Source of the DNA: CAXMNX01 sp964194845 | GTDB lineage: Bacteria; Pseudomonadota; Alphaproteobacteria; Rhodobacterales; Rhodobacteraceae | NCBI GenBank assembly: GCA_964194845.1 | Contig: CAXMNX010000089.1 | Span: 7,539 to 71,538, forward strand | Direction of reading: 5' to 3' | Length of the DNA stretch: 64,000 nt | Shown here: positions 1 to 7,699 of the stretch, piece by piece | Layout: each line of letters starts with the position of its first letter | Position numbering within the stretch: the stretch's first letter is position 1 | Made by a program: the position numbers and the translations under genes | Notes under the pieces: model-generated | What the model was told of the DNA's origin: nothing | What the model saw: only the letters and a program-made list of their open reading frames with translations | Databases searched by the model: none

Positions 1-245
1 AAACTGGCGTCGACCCCGTGAATATATCGTGCCTTCGACACATCCTCGTCTGAAAGGATCGGCGTGACGAGGCTGGCGCCCGCCTTATAGGCCGCGTCGG
101 CAATCCGGCGAACAAGCGGCAGGGTTTCCGCCGATCCGGTGAGAATGACTTGTTGGCCCGGTTGCAGATTAAGCCCGGTGCCGACGGCGACATCGCCAAG
201 CCGGTCAAGCAATGTCAGGTCAAATGGAAGTGCTGCGTCGGACAT
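1..245 (-). CDS. M29-family aminopeptidase, N-terminal fragment
   Basis: Metal-dependent cytosolic aminopeptidase of the AmpS/aminopeptidase T type. Only the first 81 codons are in the window; the C-terminal half with the metal ligands lies beyond position 1. The visible part has the usual M29 opening: a short helix, then residues reading VGTGLNLQPGQQV and a strand-helix unit ending in AADAAYKAGASL-like sequence (here IADAAYKAGASLVTP). The start at 245 follows a GGGAGA ribosome binding site about 6 bases upstream. It lies downstream of the DUF6280 gene on the same strand, separated by a strong terminator, so it probably has its own promoter. Family assignment rests on the N-terminus only. Confidence 0.75.
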   Translation of the reverse strand, partial: MSDAALPFDLTLLDRLGDVAVGTGLNLQPGQQVILTGSAETLPLVRRIADAAYKAGASLVTPILSDEDVSKARYIHGVDAS

Positions 246-331
246 GGGGGGTCTCCCGAGAGGGTTTGTCGGAGATAATCTTGGCTGCGGCAGGGGCAAA
301 GAGCTACGGGTTGGCGGGCCTCGTCAAAAAG

Positions 332-362
332 AAAACGCGCCACAAACGGGCGCGTTTTTTTT
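332..362. terminator. Rho-independent terminator, probably bidirectional
   Basis: A perfect 10-bp stem (332-341 with 349-358, AAAACGCGCC/GGCGCGTTTT) closes a 7-base loop. On the plus strand it runs into an uninterrupted T tract (355-362); on the minus strand it is followed by TTTTCTTTTT. It sits just past the stop of the minus-strand DUF6280 gene and before the peptidase start, so it most likely ends DUF6280 transcription. Confidence 0.85.
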
Positions 363-384
363 CAATTCAGGTCTGTCAGTTGGC

Positions 385-705
385 TCAGGCGGCGCGGGCC
401 TGCTCGGCCGCGTGCCGACGTTCGCTTTCTTCGCGAGAAAGCGCGACCGAGGTGCGGACACCCTTGCCGACGAAGTCCATCAAGCCTTTAACAACGCGCT
501 CGTTGGGGTCAATTCCTGCGCAGGTCAGCACTTCGCGACCATCGCGCGAGCGCGACCAACGGGCAATCTGCTCGGGGCCGTTGCCGTATTTCTTGTCGTC
601 GGCAATAGCATCATCCAGCGCTGCCAGGACCACTGCTGCGAAAAGTTTCCGCGCGCGATTCCCTTGCTCGTGGTTGAATGCTGTGCTGTCTACAAAGTCA
701 GCCAT
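385..705 (-). CDS. DUF6280 family small protein
   Basis: A 106-residue soluble protein beginning MADFVDSTAFNHEQGN. It is rich in charged residues, with a helical core around residues 15-40 (KLFAAVVLAALDDAIADD) and a basic/acidic C-terminal helix (SREESERRHAAEQARAA). The sequence matches a short family I know as DUF6280, conserved and nearly invariant in Rhodobacterales; no biochemical function is known to me. The frame stays open upstream to 1008, but the start at 705 is preferred because AAGGAT lies 7-8 bases before it and the upstream stretch is unusually Lys/Arg-rich. The gene is monocistronic, bounded downstream by the terminator at 332-362 and divergent from efp. Confidence 0.8.
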   Translation of the reverse strand: MADFVDSTAFNHEQGNRARKLFAAVVLAALDDAIADDKKYGNGPEQIARWSRSRDGREVLTCAGIDPNERVVKGLMDFVGKGVRTSVALSREESERRHAAEQARAA

Positions 706-921
706 TCGATATCCTTTGTTCTTGCTCTTGCTTTTTCTGGCATGAGGCCCCTTATGACGGGTCTTGCGCCACTTTAGTCTTTCTTTTTTGGAATGGCTCC
801 TATGCGTCAGACGCATAGCTATCAGCCTTCCTCCGGTTGATTTCGCCGTCTTGTCAGCGGCTTGTGGCTCGAATATAGGGACGCCAGCTTTTTTATCAAC
901 TTTTACGCGTGGTTGACATCT

Positions 922-1485
922 ATGCCCCGGATAAATGGAAACGAGATTCGGCCAGGAAATGTGCTTGATCACAACGGTGGGCTTTGGGCCGCGGTTAAGG
1001 TTGACCACGTCAAGCCGGGTAAGGGCGGTGCCTTTGCGCAGGTCGAGCTTCGAAACCTGCGAAATGGGTCAAAGCTGAACGAACGGTTTCGGTCTGCCGA
1101 CAAAGTTGAGCGCGTTCGCCTGGAGCAGAAAGATCAGCAGTTTCTTTACGAGAGCGACGGGATGCTGGTTTTCATGGACAACGAGACATACGAGCAGATC
1201 GAACTGCCGGCGGTCATCCTGGGCGATCGGCGGCCGTTTTTGCAGGACGGCATGACAATCAAGATCGAATATTACGAGGCCGAGGCGCTGAGTGCCACGC
1301 TGCCGCAGAAGGTGACCTGCAAGGTGGTGGAGACTGAACCGGTGGTGAAGGGTCAGACGGCGGCGAATAGTTTCAAGCCTGCCGTGCTGGACAACGGCGT
1401 CAAAGTGTCAGTGCCGCAGTTTGTCGGGCAGGACGAAGACATTATCGTGAACACCGAGACGATGGAATATTCCGAGCGGGCGTGA
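922..1485 (+). CDS. efp: Translation elongation factor P
   Basis: EF-P, 187 residues, the usual family length. It binds ribosomes stalled at polyproline stretches and promotes peptide bond formation. The N-terminal KOW-like domain begins MPRINGNEIRPGNVL and carries the loop KPGKGGAFAQ, with Lys34 at the position modified in EpmA-type systems. The central and C-terminal OB folds follow (FMDNETYEQIELP; KVVETEPVVKGQTAANSFKPA, the EF-P signature region). The frame is open upstream to 862, but 922 gives the canonical N-terminus; no strong ribosome binding site is visible before it. It is divergent from DUF6280. The enzymes that would modify Lys34 are not in this window. Confidence 0.97.
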   Translation: MPRINGNEIRPGNVLDHNGGLWAAVKVDHVKPGKGGAFAQVELRNLRNGSKLNERFRSADKVERVRLEQKDQQFLYESDGMLVFMDNETYEQIELPAVILGDRRPFLQDGMTIKIEYYEAEALSATLPQKVTCKVVETEPVVKGQTAANSFKPAVLDNGVKVSVPQFVGQDEDIIVNTETMEYSERA

Positions 1486-1521
1486 TCCGGCGGGCGCGCC
1501 TGCGGCGCGATACTGGTATTT

Positions 1522-1540
1522 GCGCCACCTAGAGTGGCGC
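1522..1540. terminator. Hairpin after efp, weak terminator candidate
   Basis: Perfect 7-bp stem GCGCCAC/GTGGCGC (1522-1528 with 1534-1540) with a 5-base loop, between the convergent efp and ygfZ genes. There is no T tract directly after it on either strand, so factor-independent termination is uncertain. The motif CGTATTATTCGAAAAGATGAAG at 1554-1575 follows and recurs after valS. Confidence 0.35.
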
Positions 1541-1576
1541 GGCCTTCGGCGAGCGTATTATTCGAAAAGATGAAGT

Positions 1577-2314
1577 CTAGAGTGGCCTGCGAACTGTGGC
1601 CTCTCCGGCGGTCATATCGCCGGTTGCCCGATCAAAGCGCAGATAGGCGATGGCCCGGCCGCCGGACTGGGTGAACAATGTGCCGACAGGTTTGCCGCCT
1701 TCGGTTAGGATTTCGGTGCCAGGTGGCGCGGTGCCGTCAATGTCGACAACGGCGAGGCCCTTTTTCAGCTCGGTTTTGTGTTTCATCCGCGCGGTCACTT
1801 CCTGACCGACGTAACAGCCTTTCTTGAAATCTATGCCGTTCAACCGCTCGAAACCGGCCTCGAGCGGATAGGTATCGTTCGCGACAAGTTCGATCGCTGT
1901 CTCGGGGATGCAGTGGGCGACGCGGAGCGCGGTCCAGTCGGCGTCTTCGTCGGCCTGCCCGTCGTAGGCGCGCCAACCAAGTGTGGTGTGACGGGGATCG
2001 GCAAATGCGCCCGCCGGCGCGGGGCCGGTGCCGCGTGACGGCTTGATATCTGTCTGTTCGATCTGCACGTCGGCGCGCAGGCGGTACATGCCGAGGCGCT
2101 GATGGAGTGCGGCGGCGATACCTTCGGTCACGTCGAGGAATATCGCATCATCTCCGGGCACGAGAAAGAAATCGGCCAGATACTTGCCCTGCGGGGTCAG
2201 AAGTGCGGCCCAGACAATTCCGTCCTTCAACCGCGTCACATCGTTGGTGACGAGGTTTTGCAGAAATTCTTCACAATCGCCTCCGGTCAGGCGGAATACG
2301 GTGCGTCCTTCCAT
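1577..2314 (-). CDS. ygfZ: YgfZ/GcvT-domain folate-binding protein
   Basis: Homologue of YgfZ/IBA57, a tetrahydrofolate-binding protein of the aminomethyltransferase fold that supports assembly or repair of certain Fe-S enzymes. 245 residues. The diagnostic motif KGCYVGQEVTARMKHK, with its conserved Cys, is present about two thirds along, preceded by YPLEAGFERLNGIDF. The start at 2314 has AGGAGA about 6 bases upstream and gives the normal N-terminus MEGRTVFRLTG; a much longer open frame upstream to 2641 is not coding. It is divergent from the glycosyltransferase at 2372 with only 57 bases between, so the two promoters must share that gap. Confidence 0.93.
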   Translation of the reverse strand: MEGRTVFRLTGGDCEEFLQNLVTNDVTRLKDGIVWAALLTPQGKYLADFFLVPGDDAIFLDVTEGIAAALHQRLGMYRLRADVQIEQTDIKPSRGTGPAPAGAFADPRHTTLGWRAYDGQADEDADWTALRVAHCIPETAIELVANDTYPLEAGFERLNGIDFKKGCYVGQEVTARMKHKTELKKGLAVVDIDGTAPPGTEILTEGGKPVGTLFTQSGGRAIAYLRFDRATGDMTAGEATVRRPL

Positions 2315-2371
2315 GCTGGTCTCCTGTTGCCTCTCAGGCCTATATAAAGCGGGTAATCGGATTCTGCATCC

Positions 2372-3067
2372 ATGGTCGCACCAATTTCTGTCGTTATTCC
2401 GACGCTCAACGCGGCGCGCGACCTGCCCGAAACGGCGGCCGCACTGATGCCGGGGCTGAGCGAGGGGTTGATCCGCGAGTTGGTCGTCTCGGACGGCGGG
2501 TCGACGGACGGGACGCTTGAGGTCGCGCGGGGGCTTGGTGCGGCGGTTGTTGAAGGGCCGCCGGGGCGCGGTGGGCAGATTGCGCGCGGGGCCGCGATTG
2601 CGCAGGCGGACTGGTTGTTGATCCTGCACGCCGATACTCATTTAGGGCCCGGCTGGGCGGAGGCGGTGTGGCGTCACATTGAGGCTGCTCGGAATGAAGC
2701 GGGATATTTCCGACTGGCGTTTCGCGCCGAGGGGATGGCAGCCAAACTGGTTGCGGCGGGCGCGAATTTACGGGCGCGCTGGTTGGGCCTGCCTTACGGC
2801 GATCAGGGGCTTTTGTTGCCCCGCTCAGTGCTTGATGAGATTGGCGGCGTGCCTGGGGTGCCGCTGATGGAGGATGTGATCCTTGCGCGCCGCCTGCGCG
2901 GTTTGTTGCGACCGCTGAACGCCGAGGCCCGGACTTCGGCGGATCGGTATCTGCGCGATGGCTGGACGCGCCGGGTTGTGCGCAATCTCTGGACGTTGGT
3001 GCGGTTTCAGATGGGTGTCGCGCCCGAGCGCCTGACGCGCGATTATTACGGGAAATCAAAAGATTAA
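2372..3067 (+). CDS. GT2 glycosyltransferase, TIGR04283-like
   Basis: A 231-residue family 2 glycosyltransferase of the compact type sometimes annotated rSAM/selenodomain-associated transferase 2. The A-fold is intact: SVVIPTLNAARDLP at the N-terminus, VVSDGGSTDGT as the nucleotide-binding turn, and LILHADTHL supplying the metal-binding DxD-like acid. The C-terminal part has GDQGLLLPRSVLDEIGG and PLMEDVILARRL, the acceptor-side ED motif. No transmembrane helix is evident. The sugar donor and acceptor cannot be read from the sequence. It converges with the ABC exporter, 11 bases from its stop. Confidence 0.85.
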   Translation: MVAPISVVIPTLNAARDLPETAAALMPGLSEGLIRELVVSDGGSTDGTLEVARGLGAAVVEGPPGRGGQIARGAAIAQADWLLILHADTHLGPGWAEAVWRHIEAARNEAGYFRLAFRAEGMAAKLVAAGANLRARWLGLPYGDQGLLLPRSVLDEIGGVPGVPLMEDVILARRLRGLLRPLNAEARTSADRYLRDGWTRRVVRNLWTLVRFQMGVAPERLTRDYYGKSKD

Positions 3068-3078
3068 AGCGATCTGTC

Positions 3079-4848
3079 TCAGGTTTCGCTGAACTGTAAT
3101 TCGTAGAGCTTGTTGTAAATACCACCGCGGGCCAGAAGGTCTTCGTGGCGGCCCTCGTCAACAACACGGCCCTGATCCATGACAATGATCTTGTCGGCCT
3201 TGCGAATGGTCGAAAGCCTGTGCGCAATCACCAGCGTCGTGCGTTCTTCGGCCAACCGGTCAAGCGCTTCCTGCACGCGAACTTCGCTTTCGGCATCAAG
3301 CGCGGAGGTCGCCTCGTCCAAAAGCAGGATCGGCGCGTTTCGCAGAAGCGCGCGGGCAATCGCGACGCGCTGGCGCTGGCCACCAGACAGCGCCGAGCCG
3401 CGCGGACCGGCGGGGGTTTCAAGCCCCGCCTCAAGCCGTTCGACAACCTCGGTCAAATGGGCGGCTTCGACGGCGTTGGCGATATCCTGATCAGTGATGC
3501 CAGCGGTGTTCAGAACGATATTGTCGCGCAGGCTTTCGTCGAACATCGGCGCATCCTGGGTCACAACGGAAAAAAGTCCGCGCAAGTCGGGCAGCGTCAA
3601 TTCGGTGGTTGCGACGCCGCCGATCTGGATCCGGCCGGAGCTGGGATCAATCAGTCGCGCCATCACATTGAAAACGGTTGATTTACCGGCACCCGACGGA
3701 CCAACCAATGCTGTCGTTTCACCGGCCCGCGCGGTGAAGGTGGCACCACTTAGCGCGCTTTCGGTGCCGAAACTAACAACCACATTCTGAAACACGATAT
3801 CGGCGCTTGCCGGGATATCCGGGGCATATTTTGAAGTAGCGGGCGAGGTGATCGTCGGTTCGACCAAAAATACCGAGTGGATCCGTTCGAGGCTTGCGCG
3901 AACCGTCTGCCAGGTGCCCGCTACATTTGCGATCCGACGCACGGGTTCAAACAAAAATCCCATCGCCGTGAAAAACGACATGAATTCGCCCACTGTCTTT
4001 TCGCCGTCGATGATCTCGCTACCGCCGTAAACCAGAACGCCCGCAAACCCGATTGCGGCGACAATGTCGGTCATTACCGGAATGCCCGCGCGACCGACAC
4101 GGGCTTTCATTTCCTGGCTGAGAAATTTCTGCGCAGTTTCGCCAAACCGCTGGTTTTCGCGGTCTTCGCTTGTGTTCAGTTTGATCGTGTTGATGCCGTG
4201 GAATATCTCGTCCAGCCGCGTCGAAAGCCGCCCTGCGGCCTCGCGCGCCGAATGTGTTCGGCGGCGGACATAGCGTTGCAGCGGCAGCACCGGTCCAAGC
4301 AACAGCGGCGCACCAGCAACCACAATCAGCGTCCAGAACCAATCGACAGATATCGCCACTGCAAGAAGTGCGATAAGGCTTACCAGGTCGCGACCGAACA
4401 CCGACAATACAGTGGCCCAGATATTGCTGGCGAGCGTGGTGTCGCCGCGGACGCGCTCGATCAGCGTGCCGGGCGGGTTCGCCTGGAAATACCGGCTGTC
4501 GAGCGTCAAGAGACGTGCGACCATGTCCTTTTGCATACCTGTGACGATCCTGAGGCCCGCGCCCTGCATCAGGATGCGGTGCCCGAAGGCTGAAAGCGCG
4601 CGGACGACAAATATGCCGCCGACCGCCGCCGCAACCCAGTTCACGGCACCACGGTCGCCGGCGATAAGCACCTGGTCAAACATCGGCCGCACAATATAGC
4701 TGAGCGCGCCCAGCATCGACCCTTCCAGCGCCATCAGCAGAAACGCCAATAACATCCACAGTTTCTGCTGGCGCAGGTAAGTGGACCAGAGCCAGCCAAT
4801 GAGCGGTCTGTCGTGTGTGTTTTGGGGTGTTGGTGGGCTGTGCGTCAC
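3079..4848 (-). CDS. MsbA-like ABC exporter, fused permease and ATPase
   Basis: A 589-residue half-transporter with an N-terminal six-helix exporter domain (about residues 30-330) and a C-terminal ATPase. The ATPase is complete: Walker A GPSGAGKST, Q-loop SVVTQDAPMFD, signature LSGGQRQRVAIARALL, Walker B ILLLDEATSALD and H-loop IAHRLSTI. The family includes lipid A flippase MsbA and multidrug or lipid exporters; the substrate is not determined, and no lipid-A or secretion gene lies next to it. It probably works as a homodimer in the inner membrane. The start is a GTG at 4848 with only a weak ribosome binding site, so the first residues are uncertain. Confidence 0.93.
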   Translation of the reverse strand: MTHSPPTPQNTHDRPLIGWLWSTYLRQQKLWMLLAFLLMALEGSMLGALSYIVRPMFDQVLIAGDRGAVNWVAAAVGGIFVVRALSAFGHRILMQGAGLRIVTGMQKDMVARLLTLDSRYFQANPPGTLIERVRGDTTLASNIWATVLSVFGRDLVSLIALLAVAISVDWFWTLIVVAGAPLLLGPVLPLQRYVRRRTHSAREAAGRLSTRLDEIFHGINTIKLNTSEDRENQRFGETAQKFLSQEMKARVGRAGIPVMTDIVAAIGFAGVLVYGGSEIIDGEKTVGEFMSFFTAMGFLFEPVRRIANVAGTWQTVRASLERIHSVFLVEPTITSPATSKYAPDIPASADIVFQNVVVSFGTESALSGATFTARAGETTALVGPSGAGKSTVFNVMARLIDPSSGRIQIGGVATTELTLPDLRGLFSVVTQDAPMFDESLRDNIVLNTAGITDQDIANAVEAAHLTEVVERLEAGLETPAGPRGSALSGGQRQRVAIARALLRNAPILLLDEATSALDAESEVRVQEALDRLAEERTTLVIAHRLSTIRKADKIIVMDQGRVVDEGRHEDLLARGGIYNKLYELQFSET

Positions 4849-4978
4849 TTGGGGTTGCTTTGTTGCCTTCAGCCCTGACTATCGCCCCAGCGGGGCACAG
4901 ACAAGCGACGGGTGATTGACGCGGTCAACGCAGGCAACTAACTCGGGCGAACGGCTACATTTGCGGGGAGAAACGCGC

Positions 4979-6163
4979 ATGACCCTTGGAAACGGACGCC
5001 ACTATCTGGCCATCCCGGGGCCATCTGTGTCACCCGACCGGGTGCTTCGGGCGATGCACCGGACATCGCCAAATATCTATCACGGCGAGCTGACGGAGAT
5101 GGTGCCGGGCATTATCCGGGACCTGAAGCGTATTGCGAGGACCGACGGCAGTGTTGCAATTTACATAGCCAACGGCCACGGCGCGTGGGAGGCCGCTTTG
5201 TGCAATGTCTTTTCGCGTGGCGACCGGGTGCTGGTTCTAGCCACCGGCAGCTTTGCGCACGATTGGGCTGATATGGCCGAAGGCGTTGGTGTCGTTGTGG
5301 AAACGCTTGATTTCGGGGATCGCAACGCGATTGATATGGGCCGCGTCGAAGAGGTTCTGGCGGCTGACAAGGGGCATGAGATCAAGGCAGTTATGACGGT
5401 GCAGGTCGACACGTCGACGAGTATTCGCAACGACGTGGCGGCACTTCGCGCGACGCTGGACCGTGTTGGGCATCCCGCGCTTTTGATGATCGACTGCATC
5501 GCCTGCCTTGCCTGCGACGTTCTCGAGATGGACGCCTGGGGTGTCGATCTGATGGTCACCGGAAGCCAAAAGGGTCTGATGACGCCGCCGGGGCTTGGGT
5601 TTGTTTTCTTCAATGAAAAAGCAGACCGCGCGCGGGAGACGGCGAACTGTGTCACGCGATACTGGGACTGGCGAACGCGGGTGGAACCGGAAGTTTTTTA
5701 TCAGTATTTCTGCGGCACCGCGCCAACGCTGCATCTTTATGGGCTTCGCGAGGCGCTTGATATGATTGCGGAAGAGGGGCTGAGCGCGATCTGGCGGCGG
5801 CACGAGGTTCTGGCGCGTGCGGTTTGGGCGGCGTTTGAGCGCTGGGGCGAGGCGGGGCCGCTGGAGCTTAACGTCATCGATCCGGCTTTTCGCAGCCACG
5901 CGGTTACTTCGGTTAGGGTTGGAAGCGCAAAAGGCACCGAATTGCGCGACTGGTGCGAACAACGGGCGGGCCTGACGCTGGGTATCGGTTTGGGAATGGC
6001 ACCCGAGGAACACTTCTTCCGGCTGGGCCATATGGGGCATGTGAATGCGCACATGGTGCTGGGCGCGCTGGCGACGATTGAGGCGGGTTTGAAGGCAGTC
6101 GGTATTGATCACGCGCCCGGCGGGGTTGAGGCGGCAGCCGAGGTTGTCGCGTCGGCTGCTTAA
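4979..6163 (+). CDS. Class V (serine-glyoxylate type) aminotransferase
   Basis: PLP-dependent aminotransferase of the alanine/serine-glyoxylate branch, 394 residues. It shows the N-terminal IPGPSVSPDRVLRAM, the phosphate-binding region ANGHGAWEAAL, the Asp-containing segment LMIDCIACLACD, and the PLP lysine in VTGSQKGLMTPPGLGF near residue 197. It resembles the bhcA product at 45266 (shared TGSQKG and glyoxylate-site architecture) but replaces the conserved DGVSS-type motif with DCIACL, so its substrate may differ. The start at 4979 is chosen for GGGGAGA 6 bases upstream; an ATG at 4916 is also in frame. It stands alone and is followed by a repeat element. Confidence 0.88.
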   Translation: MTLGNGRHYLAIPGPSVSPDRVLRAMHRTSPNIYHGELTEMVPGIIRDLKRIARTDGSVAIYIANGHGAWEAALCNVFSRGDRVLVLATGSFAHDWADMAEGVGVVVETLDFGDRNAIDMGRVEEVLAADKGHEIKAVMTVQVDTSTSIRNDVAALRATLDRVGHPALLMIDCIACLACDVLEMDAWGVDLMVTGSQKGLMTPPGLGFVFFNEKADRARETANCVTRYWDWRTRVEPEVFYQYFCGTAPTLHLYGLREALDMIAEEGLSAIWRRHEVLARAVWAAFERWGEAGPLELNVIDPAFRSHAVTSVRVGSAKGTELRDWCEQRAGLTLGIGLGMAPEEHFFRLGHMGHVNAHMVLGALATIEAGLKAVGIDHAPGGVEAAAEVVASAA

Positions 6164-6164
6164 A

Positions 6165-6270
6165 GCGGTTTGCGTTTTCGATAAATCACTTGCATCAAAA
6201 TTCGTGTTCGAAATCAGCAAAATGCTGATCGAGAGGCAGCAAAATTTGATTCAAAATTAACGCAATCCGC
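6165..6270. repeat. Palindromic intergenic element
   Basis: The 106-base gap is bounded by a near-perfect inverted repeat, GCGGTTTGCGTT (6165-6176) and AACGCAATCCGC (6259-6270), 11 of 12 pairing. Inside lies a perfect hairpin ATCAGCA-AAA-TGCTGAT (6213-6229). The base composition is AT-richer than the flanking genes. It may be a degenerate palindromic repeat or act as a terminator between the two convergent genes; it has no T tract typical of the latter. Confidence 0.5.
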
Positions 6271-6462
6271 CTAGCCGCTGCGCCGCCCGAGACCAGTGGT
6301 CATAAACCGGTCGGCGACCCAGCTGATAATGCCTGCCACGATCAGGCCCCAGATCGCCCAGATTGCGAACAGCATCATGAAGACAATGACGCCAAACGTC
6401 GCGAGAAACGCGTTGGTGTGGTTTTCAACCGGGGTCGGGTGAGTGGGACGATCAGACCGCAT
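6271..6462 (-). CDS. Small single-pass membrane protein, unknown function
   Basis: A 63-residue protein with a polar N-terminus (MRSDRPTHPTPVENHT) and one or two closely spaced hydrophobic helices from about residue 18 to 50 (FLATFGVIVFMMLFAIWAIWG, LIVAGIISWVADRF), ending in a basic GRRSG tail. I do not recognise a family. The start at 6462 lacks a clear ribosome binding site. Coding is supported by the amphipathic, protein-like composition and by its position on the same strand as the hisC-like gene, but it could be spurious. Confidence 0.5.
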   Translation of the reverse strand: MRSDRPTHPTPVENHTNAFLATFGVIVFMMLFAIWAIWGLIVAGIISWVADRFMTTGLGRRSG

Positions 6463-6531
6463 AGATGCAAAATAGCGCGTTAATGTGTCAAAACCAATAA
6501 TTTGCGCAACAAAGTCGTGTGACGGCGAATT

Positions 6532-7641
6532 TCAGCGCGCCCTCGCGGCTTTAAGCGCGTCTGGAAGTGCCCCGGCAAAGAGATCGAGATCATGTTCCCG
6601 ACCGCAACTGACACGGATGCAGCGGTTGCCGGGTTGGGCAAAGGGCATCCGCACGAAGATGTCGCGGGCCACCAGTTCGTCCAGCACTGCTTTGGCAAAT
6701 GCGCCGTCGCGGCCGCAGTCGAGAGCGACGAAATTTGTCGCTGAAGGTAGCGGTTCGAGGCCGTTTTCACGGGCAATCGCGGCGATGCGATCCCGTGCGG
6801 CAGCGACTTGTCCCTGCACCTCGGCAAGGTATTCCTGATCGGCCAGCGCTGCCAGCGCGCCGATCTGGGCGATCCGGTTCATGCCGAAATGGTTGCGCAC
6901 CTTCTCGAACGCGCGGATCATTTCGCGATGGCCGAAAGCATAGCCGACGCGGGCACCCGCCATGCCATATCCCTTTGAAAAGGTGCGCATTCGGATAACT
7001 TGTGGGTTTGAGGTGTCGATCACCGGGGCGGTGCCTTCGGGGGCAAACTCGATATAGGCCTCGTCCAGCACCAGCAGGCAGCCGCCCGGCAAGTCGGCGA
7101 TCAGATCGTCGATCACGCCCGCCTTGTGGTGGCTGGCCATCGGGTTGTCGGGGTTGGCGAGGTAGATGAGTTTGGCATTTACATCCCAAGCGGCTTTCAG
7201 GAGTGCCGCGGGGTCTTCCTTGTCATCGCGATATGGCACAATGGTCAGCGCGCCGCCGTAGCCCGCGACATGGTAGTTGAACGTCGGGTACGCGCCGTCG
7301 GACGTGACCACGTTGTCGCCCTGCGCGACGAAGAGGCGCGCGAGATAGCCCAGCAAGGTGTCGATGCCTTCGCCGACGACCACTTCGTCAGGTTCGATGG
7401 AAAGATGGCGGGCGAGTGCTGTGCGCAGGTCGTGGCTTTCGGGGTCGGCATACATCCAGACGTCGCGTGCAGCGGCCTCCATCGCGGCGATTGCCCTGGG
7501 GGATGGCCCAAAGACGCTTTCGTTCGCGCCGATCCGGGCGGCGAAGGGGCGGCCGCGTGCGCGTTCAGCGGCTTCCGGCCCGACGAAGGGCACGGTGGCG
7601 GGCAGGCGCTGGGCGAGGGATGTCAGGCGGGGTTTGGTCAT
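6532..7641 (-). CDS. hisC: HisC-like PLP aminotransferase
   Basis: Class I/II aminotransferase of the histidinol-phosphate aminotransferase family, 369 residues. It shows the N-terminal ARIGANESVFGPSPRA, the phosphate-binding GEGIDTLLGYLAR, the YLANPDNPM motif, VLDEAYIEF with the PLP-ring Asp, and the Schiff-base lysine in RTFSKGYGMAGARVGYA, with the C-terminal Arg in NRCIRVSCGRE. The start at 7641 gives the standard N-terminus; upstream codons to 7788 run into the end of valS in another frame. It follows valS on the same strand after 58 bases. Without other his genes nearby, an aromatic or broad-specificity aminotransferase role is equally possible. Confidence 0.85.
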   Translation of the reverse strand: MTKPRLTSLAQRLPATVPFVGPEAAERARGRPFAARIGANESVFGPSPRAIAAMEAAARDVWMYADPESHDLRTALARHLSIEPDEVVVGEGIDTLLGYLARLFVAQGDNVVTSDGAYPTFNYHVAGYGGALTIVPYRDDKEDPAALLKAAWDVNAKLIYLANPDNPMASHHKAGVIDDLIADLPGGCLLVLDEAYIEFAPEGTAPVIDTSNPQVIRMRTFSKGYGMAGARVGYAFGHREMIRAFEKVRNHFGMNRIAQIGALAALADQEYLAEVQGQVAAARDRIAAIARENGLEPLPSATNFVALDCGRDGAFAKAVLDELVARDIFVRMPFAQPGNRCIRVSCGREHDLDLFAGALPDALKAARAR

Positions 7642-7674
7642 GTCAGTTTCGCCGCTTTCATAGACGTCGCCCGG

Positions 7675-7695
7675 CGTATTTGGGAAAAGATGAAG
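7675..7695. repeat. Short dispersed motif after valS
   Basis: CGTATTTGGGAAAAGATGAAG lies directly after the valS stop. A close variant occurs directly after the ygfZ stop (1554-1575), and a related one in the bhcC-bhcD gap (48663-48684). Such motifs are widely dispersed in Rhodobacterales intergenic DNA; function unknown. Confidence 0.5.
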
Positions 7696-7699
7696 CGGG

